NCBI GenBank assembly: GCA_015832175.1
Contig: WJXW01000003.1
Location: 3,844,001-3,908,000, forward strand
DNA from: Paraphaeosphaeria minitans
Lineage: Eukaryota; Ascomycota; Dothideomycetes; Pleosporales; Didymosphaeriaceae
Length of the DNA stretch: 64,000 nt
Reading direction: 5' to 3'
Shown: one piece after another, positions 54,764-64,000 of the stretch
Numbering within the stretch: the stretch's first letter is position 1
Layout: each line of letters starts with the position of its first letter
The notes under the pieces: model-generated
What the model was told of the DNA's origin: nothing
What the model saw: only the letters and a program-made list of their open reading frames with translations
Databases searched by the model: none
Translations under genes and position numbers: made by a program

Positions 54764-56221
54764 TTATCTCTCCGGCACCCCCGTCCTCGCTTCCCGCTCC
54801 ACGCTAAAACTATGCTCCACGTACACAAGCCCCATTTCCTCCGCACTATCCGCCTTCCCCTGTCCCTGCCCCTGCCCTCTCCGCTCGTTCCTCTCCCACC
54901 ACCTCGCAAAGCCCCTACTCGCCCGACTCGGCCGCCTCTCCCCCTCACGACTATACATTTCCTCCGGCTGTCCCGGCGCGACCCTCACCTCCCCAATATC
55001 ATCCCCCTTGCTAACCACAGATAGCTTCCTCGCTAGGCTTTTGATCGGCGAATCTGACTGTGAGTGGGACGTGCTGCTCTCGAGGTCGAAGGCACTGAGC
55101 GGGATCGGGGTGCGGGATCTCGAGCGCATGGACCAGGAGGGAAAAGAGGGTGTGGGGGACGTGAAGCGCGAGGCGAGTTTGCCGAGGGAGGAGGTGAGTT
55201 TGGGGAAGATGAGGAGGGCGACAATCTTGATGGAGGGGGCGCAGGCGACGAGGATAGCGATGTGGTTTTCGATTACAGAGAAGAGCATTGTGGTTGCGAA
55301 GCGGACTGCATGGGCGTTAGCCGATATCATAAGCAGTGGAGGAAGGAGCGAAAGGGGGTCTTACAGGTGAAGTCGGACTTCACGGCACCCATGTAGATGG
55401 CCCAGATACGTGCGGCGCTGGCTGCGAGGACACTGCCTCCTCGTCAGTGTTTTGTTGCATCACCGCGCAAACAGACAGAGGAAGCACATACAGCCCTCCC
55501 AGCGCGAACAAACAATTCAGTCCCACCTTCTGCGCCCGCCTTAACATCAGATTCTTCGTAAATACCACCGGCATCGCATACAGCACAACATCGGTCGCAA
55601 GCATCATACTCGAATTGTATAAATAAAACGCATCCATGTTAAAACAATATCCTTCCATGTCAGCATAGAACGCTTTCTTGAAGGGACGGCACCGCAGCAG
55701 GTCGACGAGCACGCTGGAAAGCCCGAAGCTGAAGGCGACGCCGTGCATGGTGTAGATGGCGATGCGGTGGGTGCGCTCTCGGGTGATTTCGGAGTAGAAA
55801 AGGAGGAGGGCGTGTTTGATGGCCCAGTTGCAGAGAAAGTAAAATACGTTGGAGGTGAGTAGAAGCTATTCGCGTGTTAGTGGGACGATGATGTGTTTGG
55901 TAAGGGTATTAAGGTGTACCTTTCTCATCTCGGGCATGTTCGCTGGGTCGACGTCGGCTTGGTGAAGGCCCAGTCCGAGTCCGGTGCTGACCATCTGAAA
56001 GATGGAGAACATGGTAGCAGATACCTACAGAGCGTGAGATGATATTTTTATCGACATGAGGAAGATCGAATGCTTACCGCAGCAAGGACTATGAGGCCAT
56101 CGTGCCCACCGAAACTCCCAACCACGAATATCTTGCGTCCTGCTCTGGAGACGACCGCGCACATAGTAAAGTTAATTAGGATAGCATTGACCCAAAGGAT
56201 GATCAGCCGTTGATCCGCCAT
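54764..56221 (-). CDS. Fungal rhodopsin-like seven-TM integral membrane protein
   Basis: Five exons, 56078-56221, 55920-56024, 55492-55865, 55365-55432 and 54764-55305, joined in frame into 410 residues; introns of 53-59 nt are all GT-AG. Seven hydrophobic helices are seen: 'LIILWVNAILINFTMCAVV', 'GLIVLAAVSATMFSIFQMV', 'LLLTSNVFYFLCNWAIKHAL', 'IYTMHGVAFSFGLSSVLVDLL', 'MMLATDVVLYAMPVVF', 'CLFALGGLVLAASAARIWA' and 'MLFSVIENHIAILVACAPS'. The 'RCRPFKKAF' loop and 'CFNMDAFYLYNSSMMLATDVVLYAMP' block are typical of the Pezizomycotina-specific rhodopsin-like family. Its members are mostly uncharacterised and some (Pth11-like) act in surface sensing. No CFEM domain precedes TM1. The cytosolic C-tail is Ser/Arg/Glu-rich. 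Confidence 0.88.
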
Positions 56222-58455
56222 TCTCAAATAGGAAACAAAGACAATAAAGATACAATACAAAATGATAGCGAAAAAGGTCGCCGCAGAACACGTTGGAGCG
56301 TACCATCGAACACAGGCATCTCACAGCCCTCAGCTCGCGGCCATACGGTGCTTAATATCAAAACCACCGTTTCACAGCACACGGCGAGATATATAAGATG
56401 GTATAGCCCAGCCAAGTGGGCAACATGCTCCCCGAACTGCCGCGCAAGAAGGAGCGCTTACGGTTGCACGACACCTACATGTTTCGAGCGCGGCTACCAT
56501 TGGACGAGAACATGCAGATGTTTCGATCAGCGGCTGTCAAGACATGTTAACGTCAGCCCTGCCCTAGTCGCAATATCAACAGTTCGACGATCGCTTGGGC
56601 TCACGCTCTGTTGTACGCAAGGAGATGGCGATGCTTGCGCTGGCTTCTCGAGGAGTTACTCTGTCCCAGGTACGCACATACCGACCTACGAGAAAACCGA
56701 GAGGGGCTACAGGATTTTTGGGTGCGCATGTCGAACAACTAGGTCTACGTTGTGCTTCACACATTGAGGCTTTTGTGTGGACGAACACCTGCTTGACCGT
56801 TGGATGCACTCTTTGGTACGCCCCGCCAGCGGTATACGTACCAATGAGGCACACGCAACACTCTGACTTCAGCCCATCAGCATTAGCAACGGCTTCCTCC
56901 CGTCGCGCCGCTCCGACACCGCACTTCCTATTTATCCTCACACCTGAAATAAACCGCCAACGCATGGCATCAGAATCCTTCTGATCGCTCCTGTGCTCAG
57001 CATGCCGATACTATCCTCGATGGACAAGACACCGTAAGGCCCCCATAGGGCTGGCGCTGAGCGCGCTTCGTGCACGCCGGGTATGTATGTTGAATGATGC
57101 CAAAGGGTGCGGTTCCGTTGCAGCGGCGCCTTAGCTCGCGTGGCTATGGACTGGGGGGCACGCGGCGGGCCCAACGGATGTGGGTTGTTCTGCGACCTTT
57201 TTTTCTTCTTCTCAAGGCGTGCATTGATGGGTCGGGAGACTTTGGGCTGAAAATAGAACCCAGGGCCTCGTGGGGAACGGACGGTGGTTCGCTGGTACCC
57301 GTAATGCTGCTCGTCCTCGTCGCTGACTTTCTGCAACGAGCCTAGGTGATAATTGGTGAGGATGGATACTGCTTCTTGGGGAGATTGTTCTCGATGGGCG
57401 ATCGGGGTGCTGCCATTTGTCGTCTAATTTCGGTCGAGCATCAAGAGCGTCCGTGGAAGTTGGCCCTCGGTGGTGTGATTCATGGAGCATTGCGCGACGA
57501 TGAAGATATCCATTTATTACAAAGATAAGCGGCCTCCAAATCTAGAACCGAAATGCTAGCCTTAGGCAAAGCAAGCCTGGGAGGCAGGCTCTGTAATATT
57601 CTCCCTCTTGCAGATGATGAAATTCGAGTCATTTCTTTGACATGTTTCGAAACCAAAATTCGCAGATTATGTTCACCCACTGGAGGCTATATTTTCACAG
57701 TGTTACTAGGCTATCGATATCCTACACTCGCATCTTTATTAATCCTTCCCGTTAGTAAGAGCGTCTTCGCTATTTCCGTAGGATACCATTCAAGCAACCT
57801 TGGAATCTTCTGCTCAATGTCACTATTAACTGGAGTCTAACATCATCTTAAGGAAGCGCCTACGCAAAAATCAATAGGGGATAACGTTCAGAGTTATTTC
57901 GGTCCAACTCTAAGCAGGACATAGTAGTCTGTAGTCTCCACTACACCACGGCTGACGAACGGAGGCATCAGAACCATTGGAACGGGCTCGCGAGAAAAAA
58001 TGGAGGTCAAGATATTGGCCATCAATCAATGGGTAGCTGGCTCTAGATCGGCCCGCATTATATTATCATGGGAGGGTTATTTCTAGGTGTGTTTCATTCT
58101 CACCGTGGAAAGGCACATGTGTAGTACGATTAGGTGTATGCGAACTCAATGATGCTGGGGGCCCTCGGCTAAACTGATTTCGCTAACCGTATACGGTCAC
58201 GCTAGTCGTATCAGGGTTCGGTGAAGGGATTCTCGAAAATGGAAGTTGAGGCCGACGACCAATCAAGCCTGCCCACTCCCCAGGCAACATTGCGTACCGT
58301 ATGCTTCAGTATCGCTACACCGGACGCCATGCTCGTCGCCTTCTCTACTGCTTCACGCGTCTATCAAAAGCGCTGCCCACTTTGGATTGAGAGTTCTGCG
58401 CATCTTGCGTTCGCACCAGCTACCGAATTAGTAGTCAACCACGATTCAGTGAGAG
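56222..58455. other. Gene-poor interval, 2.2 kb
   Basis: No supported gene. The right half (about 57530-58200) is more AT-rich than its surroundings and might be decayed repeat sequence, but no ends or domains are visible. Confidence 0.45.
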
Positions 58456-60148
58456 ATGGCGCCTAGCAAATCATCCGCAACTGAACGTGGTGTTTTACAC
58501 ATGGAGGGCCCGCCTCGCAAGCGCCGAAAGACATCACAAGCAATGACAGCTAGAACCAGATTTGCCTGCTTCACTCTCGATGGCAATGACGTGAACCTTC
58601 ATCGCCGCTCGGCGTTTACTCCAACACGAAAAGCACAAGTAAAGGGAATAAGACGAAAAGGTGCTTGCTTACGATGCCGAATTCTCAAACGAGCTGTAGG
58701 TCTGTGTACGTCCGATGGTGATACCTGCTGACAGCGAAAGTGTTCGGGTGATGACCCGTGTAAAACCTGCATCACCGCTGTGCGAGCCGCTACCAACTCG
58801 AAGGCGCTGCAGTGGATGGAGTGTATCAGGCCATCCTTTCAAACAATCAACATTTTCAGTGAGGGTACGCCACAATCATCCTTCCTTATAAGCGCTTACG
58901 ACTAAGACCCTCAGGTGTTACCACACTACCTCACCATCGCGTCGATAGCATCATAGACCATATTTCAATTAACGACGTGTATCTGGACTTTCATATCCCC
59001 TTTGCTCTGAACGTGGACGCGGCCTCGTCTCATCTTGCTCGATGGCTCGCTGAGGACGACGATTCACCTTCCCTTAGCGTGGTTGGGGTCTTCTCTTGCA
59101 GCTCGAATACGAACCTGCTGCAGAATGCCCTTGACCCTAACCTCGCCAGATATCTACGACTTTTCGTACTTCTTACTACGCACCTCTACACTACCGGAAT
59201 ACAAGGTGGCTATGAACATTACACGGACGAAGAAATACGCTCCGTGCGGGATTGTGTAGGCGACAGATTCTTGCGTGCGCTTGACCCTCTAGTTCGCCCA
59301 TCTGAAATCGAAGCATCTGAAGACAAGCTTGCAAAGTTGCGGTCGTTGTTCCTCCTGCTCCTGGGTACTGTCGTAGGTATCAGGTACACCTGCACAGATG
59401 TAAGCAAATGATACTCTAAGAGATTACTTCCACAGTGCTGACCAATTAACAGGTATTCGATCAGACTGTAACGCACTGGAGCGAGCACGAAGTCAAACAA
59501 GAGGCATTACTACGTCTCTTATGCCACTACTTAATATACATTGGAAAGGCAACGGCCTTGCTTGAAAGCTCAAGCGAAGAGAAGACCCTGCTTGACAGAT
59601 GGAGAACACAGTGGAACCAACCCGCAGCTTTCACCTGGAACTGTGATCAAGGCCTGGAGATACACTACAGAATCAAGCCCCCGGCAAACTGGATAGTGTC
59701 CTCGTCTGAAAACGAGTCACTTAGCAGCATTGATGTTGACCTTTCAGAGTTCAATGATGTCACTGCGTTCATCGAAGACGGTGACCTTCTTAAGTGCGCA
59801 TCATGCGGCACACTATGGACCGACCTGGACCAGGACGGACTGTGTCTGATCTGCCAGAAATCCGAGTATCAGGACGAAGGATTCACGCAACTAGTTTCAT
59901 TCGAGAGCGACTTCGATCTCCAAACAAAACATTCAATTGGCTTTGGACATCAGCTGGATCTTGATATCAATACCCCGAGCTTCCAAATGTTATCGCCTGA
60001 AGACAGCGTTTTTCACGAGAAAAACCTCTCAAGGGCCCCTAAAGACGACATTGACTTCTTTCCCTTTAATCCTGACGGTACTCTGATAGAAGTAGAAGCG
60101 CCGTTCACAATGACTAGCACAAGCTTCTTGCTCTCCGATCTCGGGTGA
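58456..60148 (+). CDS. Zn2Cys6 fungal transcription factor
   Basis: Four exons, 58456-58695, 58741-58864, 58915-59399 and 59453-60148, 514 residues. Introns of 45, 50 and 53 nt are GT-AG and in phase. The binuclear cluster crosses the first junction: '[13 protein letters not shown]' joins '[10 protein letters not shown]', giving the CX2CX6CX5CX2C spacing only if the acceptor is CGAAAG with CTGAC eight bases before it. A nuclear-type basic patch ('PPRKRRK') precedes it. The rest is a helical middle ('[20 protein letters not shown]') and a second Cys set ('[21 protein letters not shown]') of CX2C-x(n)-CX2C type. The acidic C-terminal third could activate transcription. Targets unknown. A downstream Met at 58501 is an alternative start. 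Confidence 0.84.
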
Positions 60149-61250
60149 TGGCAGACACGGGTCCTGTTATACCAATTCCGGATTAAAATGCTCTCCGATC
60201 TCGTCCGCAGCTACTGGTCTCGCCTCCGAGACGTACACCTGACTAATCCCACTCTCCATTCTATCAGTTGTTGTATCAGATCAATTTATCCGTCAAAGCC
60301 AGCATGTGTCTCGGTACACCCTGTACGAGTCACTTGTTGACCGCAAGTGCGGATCGAAGACGTAAGCGTAAGCACTCGGTCGCCGTCGTATACGTTACAC
60401 AACGATTCTTATCTATCTACCCTGACCAAATGTGCGAGCTCTCGCCATCTAACTTTGTCGGGGGCTTTGTTTGGTGGAATTGTTGGTGTCGGCTGCTTTG
60501 AGACGCGCTTGTGTTGGCCACAAGCTATGATCACGAACGCGACGTCCGCAATATCACCTTTATGATGTCGGACATTGACCACAATTCCTCTTCGTGAATG
60601 AGCATTAGCGCTGAGAAATCTTTGCGCGTGTCCGGAAAGTTTTGTGATCTGGAATTGCAAATGCATACTCTCAGCGAAGTTAGAAAAGCCGCATTTTCGC
60701 TGTATTTCGCAGCCCGGAGGTTTGGAAATCTTGTCAGAAAAGACAATGCGCATGTGGCTATCGATTTTGCCCTGACAGATGCATGGGGACCGGGGTCCTT
60801 GGATTCACGCATTCACGAGCTGCACCCAAGCTTTCTGCGTGGAGATTAATTGACGGCCTATACTTGTCGAATTCTTGTCGGTCCACTAGGAAAAACAAAA
60901 AAAAACATCCGATAGGGCGTGAAAGTTCTATCTCTGAAGTCCCATATGTTAGCTAAGTAGTCTCATAAATCCAACTTGTCCTGTGACATGTGAGCCAAAA
61001 TTTATGCATCTTAATCAAGCACTGTTGAGTTCGCGTAAAAAGCCTCAGAGACATCTCTTAACATCAAATGGCCTCAAGCCAATTGTGGCTTTTGTATCTT
61101 CTGTCAAAGATGACGTCAAGATATATTGAGGCTAGTATCTCTCTTTCCCTCGCTACCCTCTTCACCATTCCTGTTCTGTTCTGTCCTCTCCTGCGGATTT
61201 CTTATCCGGCCCACTGCTTAATTCCAAGTGGCTAAATCGGCATCGTTGTA
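60149..61250. other. Intergenic, 1.1 kb
   Basis: No intact gene. It may contain decayed upstream parts of the broken GMC gene that follows, but I cannot read them. Confidence 0.4.
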
Positions 61251-61680
61251 AACACCTTCTCGCGGGGACCGGCGTCGATCTCGAGTGCATGCGTGCGCGA
61301 CCCACCTGGCATTCGCATCGACTTTATGAGCAACCCGCGGGATCAAGACGTGCTAATAGCTGGTGTAGAACGCGCACGAGAGACCCTGGAAGCAGTGATC
61401 GTCGGTGAGGGAGGTTTGTCCGGCGATGCAGCACAGTTAGATGAAGATGTTCTGTCATACACCTGCAACGCGGCTAACGTTGTCTTTCACGCCAGTACTA
61501 TGTAGCTGCAGGTTGGGCAAAGGGGGATCTTCAGATGCGGAAGTGGGTTCTCAGAGGCGGGTGTTTGGTGTTGAGAGATCATCCAACATTTTTTTTTGGA
61601 GCGCAGTGCCGTTTGTGCCACCGTGGCATCCGATGTCGACATCGTACGCGCCTGCACGAAAAGTAGGCGGCAGTGATAGT
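61251..61680 (+). pseudogene. GMC oxidoreductase C-terminal fragment
   Basis: The first frame reads 'NTFSRGPASISSACVRDPPG' and then 'DFMSNPRDQDVLIAGVERAR', up to 'NVVFHAST', which is the C-terminal substrate/FAD-side domain of glucose-methanol-choline oxidoreductases with the catalytic His region. After a frameshift near 61500 the next frame continues 'CRLGKGGSSDAEVGSQRRVFG' and then 'AVPFVPPWHPMSTSYAPARK', the final GMC signature in which a Gly before the second His is now Trp. The N-terminal FAD-binding part is absent upstream. This is therefore a broken remnant of an FAD-dependent aryl-alcohol or glucose oxidase-like gene. It converges on the DUF1996 gene 176 bp away. Confidence 0.85.
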
Positions 61681-61856
61681 GGCGGGAAACTAGTTCTCTT
61701 GTTCCATGATCTAAGTGTTCCTTTTTAGTTGTGAGGTGTCAATGTAGATTTGAAGCTCGGCAACGAAAGTTTGTACATGCCGATGCAGCACCGTAAGAAG
61801 CAGGGGAGGCCGTGATATGTCATTTTTGGAGCGTCTTGTATTCAATGTCTACGAAA

Positions 61857-63276
61857 TCACACCGAGGTTGGTCCATACTGAGACTGATAGCCACCCGGTA
61901 AAGCGTCAAGCCCTAGTCCGCACTGTCAGCCACGTATCATGCGAAGAAACCCCACTTTTGAACTCACAGCCATCTATATCCTCACTAACAACCGGCTTCT
62001 GCGAACACTTATTCATGCCATCCACAGACTGCAACTTATGCCCATACTCAGAGCAGTTGGTGTAAAAGTAGCATGGTGAATCCAGCACCTTCTGCAGCGA
62101 GTCATCTTTCCACCCAAAAACGTAATCCGCATGGTTGGCATATCCAGTGCTACGTATCGTCAGAGAGAGCTAACGATGTAATGGGGAAGAAGCCTCACGC
62201 GTCTCCAAAAGACCACACAAACGGATTCTTCCCGTCCTCTGGCCACTCCAAGTCATTGAACTGCTTCGTGTCCCATAGAACCTCAAACATCACCTGAGCA
62301 GTGCGAACGGGATGCGTAGCCGGACACGGGCCGCCGCTCTCAAAGGTACCAGTTTCGGGGTAGCTATGCTTGGTCAGCTGCACACGAGATTCTGCCTGCG
62401 GAGAGGACTCTGGCTCACCTCATGTGCGACATGTGGTCTGGGCTGTCGAGATTCTTCCTGGGCTAGGTTACCACGGGAAATGGAAACGAAAGCTGCGCTC
62501 GGAGATCGACACTTACCCATCCCAACAGGTAGGGAATCGTAGCGTCGTCATGATCCCCTCTTTGCACTTGCGCTGTGGAAACGCGATGGTCTCGGGCGAG
62601 CGCTGCGTCCAGGTGTCCAGGCATGTGTAGGTTAGGTACCTGTACCGCGAGGCTTCTGCGAGCGTTCTGGCGTGTACGTCTCCGATGAACATTCGGAATC
62701 CCTATTGCCGTTACTTCTCGCACTGGGTGACGTTCGGGGGGACTGGACGACGCACCGGCTTGAAGGCTGTAACGTTTGATCTCTGATTCTCGTCGTAGAT
62801 GGCGTCCTGCATGTAGTAAATTGTCAACCCTCCGTTCGCTTTCTCGAACTGATTGTTCCCGATGTTGGGCACGCGTTTGTAGGTGCCGTTTTTCGCGCGG
62901 AAATACAGAATAGCGGTCCAGTAGTTTGCTGCGGCGGTTAGGTCAGACACTGGTGATTTTTCTGCTGATGTACGAAGCCCACTCACAAAAATCATCGGCA
63001 AATGTGCACGTCGTACATGTGCTCTCGCCAGGCATGTCTTTTCCGGGCTCCATCGTCGCGTTGAAGGAGTTCTGGCGAGCCCGTTAAATCTGGACGACAA
63101 GGAACATCTTGGGAACGACGTACGCCGCCAACGATCTGATGCACGTGTGCGGATGGATTCAAACCCGGTTCCACTAGAGGATCTAATCGCTCTCGAACGA
63201 GCTGTGAGCAGTGAAAACGAACAATCGCTCGGCTGGGCGCAGCGAGCGCCAGCACCAAAAGACTTCCCCAGTACAT
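61857..63276 (-). CDS. DUF1996-domain secreted protein
   Basis: Reconstructed from eight exons: 63124-63276, 62987-63071, 62756-62928, 62517-62701, 62419-62457, 62199-62363, 61968-62149 and 61857-61912; 345 residues, every junction GT-AG and in frame. The signal peptide 'MYWGSLLVLALAAPSRA' precedes 'IVRFHCSQLVRERLDPLVEPG'. The family hallmarks follow: 'SAHVHQIVGGNSFNATM', 'STCTTCTFADDFSNYWTAIL', 'FRAKNGTYKRVPNIG', 'GGLTIYYMQDAIYD' and 'PDHMSHMSYPETGTFESGG', ending 'DIDGWLDALPGG'. Even cysteines suggest disulfides. DUF1996 proteins are secreted or wall-associated in fungi, often with WSC domains, and of unknown activity. No WSC domain is attached here. Confidence 0.9.
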
Positions 63277-63558
63277 CTTGGACTTTCTGAAGCTACACGA
63301 TTAGTGTTGGTAGAAGTCTAGAGGCTGGCCATGGTGGGCGTAGCAGGCACCCAGTTGGTGTTGCACACCCTAATCTACATCCATGCTGGAATAAACACGG
63401 CGCAGATATTGGACCCAACGTACGCATAGTGTGGGGCATCGAACATGATGCCGAGGTGGGGCAGCCCTCTCGAAGCCATTTTCTTCTCATGGTTCTTTCT
63501 GCCATACTGGAGACAAGAGCAGCGCTCACAAACGCCAGCCTTGGACACGTTTGACGCA
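63277..63558. promoter_or_regulatory. Divergent promoter of two secreted-protein genes
   Basis: 282 bp between the starts of the DUF1996 gene and the small cysteine-rich gene. Co-regulation is inferred from the arrangement only. Confidence 0.35.
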
Positions 63559-63930
63559 ATGCATCTCTTCTTCGCCCTCGCAGCCCTTCTCACATTCGCT
63601 CCCGCAACAGCAACCCAAGACCTCTGTCCCAAAGACGAGTACGCTTGTCTCGACATCATCAACGCTAGCCAGTGTCTTGCGCAGCTCGTTATTCAGAAGA
63701 TGTCTCCTCTAACCAAGGAAAACATAATCAAGTGCGTCGAGACTGAAGGGGTAGCCAGCAATTTGCCAGGAGCACAAAAAGTACGTTGATTAACATTCAT
63801 GGGAACATTTGCACGACTCAGAGAACCGGCAAGGCTGACGTGTCTTGTACAGTTGTGTCGGTGCCCCGGATGCCATACAGAACCCATAAACGCCGCGATC
63901 AGAGAGATGTTTCCGTTGCCGTGTGTGTAG
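63559..63930 (+). CDS. Small secreted cysteine-rich protein (effector-like), 99 aa
   Basis: Two exons, 63559-63780 and 63853-63930, joined in phase 0 across a 72-nt intron (GTACGT ... TACAG). The signal peptide 'MHLFFALAALLTFAPATAT' (cleavage expected near residue 19) is followed by a mature chain of about 80 residues with eight cysteines ('DLCPKDEYACLD', 'SQCLAQL', 'IKCVET', 'LCRCPGCHTEP', 'PLPCV'). Size, secretion signal and even Cys number are what fungal effectors or surface proteins show, though the spacing is not that of a hydrophobin (no CC doublets) or CFEM domain as I read it. Target and role unknown. Confidence 0.78.
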
Positions 63931-64000
63931 GTGTAGAGGGTGGAAGCTAGGGTGCTGTGCAGGGCTATCAGGTGGTAGCTGTTCGGATGGGCGAGAGATG

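Noticed and set aside
57346..57840. Short plus-strand frames in AT-rich DNA
   Set aside because: Thought of as a decayed element, but no terminal repeats, target duplications or domain motifs could be found.

Overview
The window looks like chromosomal DNA of a filamentous ascomycete (Pezizomycotina; the style of the genes suggests Dothideomycetes, but that is inference). Protein-coding genes carry very short introns of about 40-80 nt, with GT-AG ends and CTRAY branch points close to the acceptor. Housekeeping products are clearly eukaryotic (Hem2, Cia1, choline-phosphate cytidylyltransferase, an SPF45-type splicing factor). One 7.35 kb AT-rich block is saturated with TAG/TAA stops and C-to-T/G-to-A changes, as expected from repeat-induced point mutation (RIP).

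Layout. 0.4-19.2 kb: an MFS transporter, the SPF45-like splicing factor, a peroxisomal acyl-CoA synthetase-like enzyme with a C-terminal AKL targeting signal, a cysteine-containing hypothetical, a tautomerase, an NmrA-like reductase, two fungal hypotheticals, a secreted GPI-type PLC-like protein and a two-TM small protein assembled from three exons. 19.4-26.75 kb: a dead nest of mobile elements. A 758-bp PIF/Harbinger-like element with 24-bp inverted ends and a TTA target duplication is split by a 6.6-kb Gypsy chromovirus with 411-bp LTRs and a CGTTG target duplication. The chromovirus carries gag zinc knuckle, protease, RT, RNase H, integrase and chromodomain remnants, plus an antisense Cys-rich/coiled-coil reading frame before the 3' LTR. 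26.9-28.5 kb: a three-exon dimeric alpha/beta-barrel (EthD-like) protein with a GAAA/CTTT microsatellite in intron 1 and a 257-bp tetranucleotide array upstream of its start. 29-42 kb, all minus strand: a TCP11/SOK1-family protein, a short Cys-rich protein, PCT1, CIA1 and an MHYT-domain membrane protein with an apparent 1-nt break. 44.4-56.2 kb: an orphan gene divergent from a mitochondrial ACOT9-type thioesterase, a short Cys-rich protein, HEM2, a small SLRR-repeat protein, a CRIB-motif protein and a seven-TM rhodopsin-like fungal protein. 58.4-64 kb: a Zn2Cys6 transcription factor, a broken GMC oxidoreductase C-terminus, an eight-exon DUF1996 secreted protein and, divergent from it, a small secreted eight-cysteine protein resembling an effector.

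Most genes look independent rather than a pathway cluster. Metabolic themes that can be named are phosphatidylcholine synthesis (PCT1), heme synthesis (HEM2), cytosolic Fe-S assembly (CIA1) and acyl-CoA handling (PCS60-like ligase, ACOT thioesterase). The distal 61-64 kb end has a secreted-protein character. Exon boundaries were set by eye from frame, splice-site and branch-point agreement. No tRNA or rRNA gene and no CRISPR array was seen.
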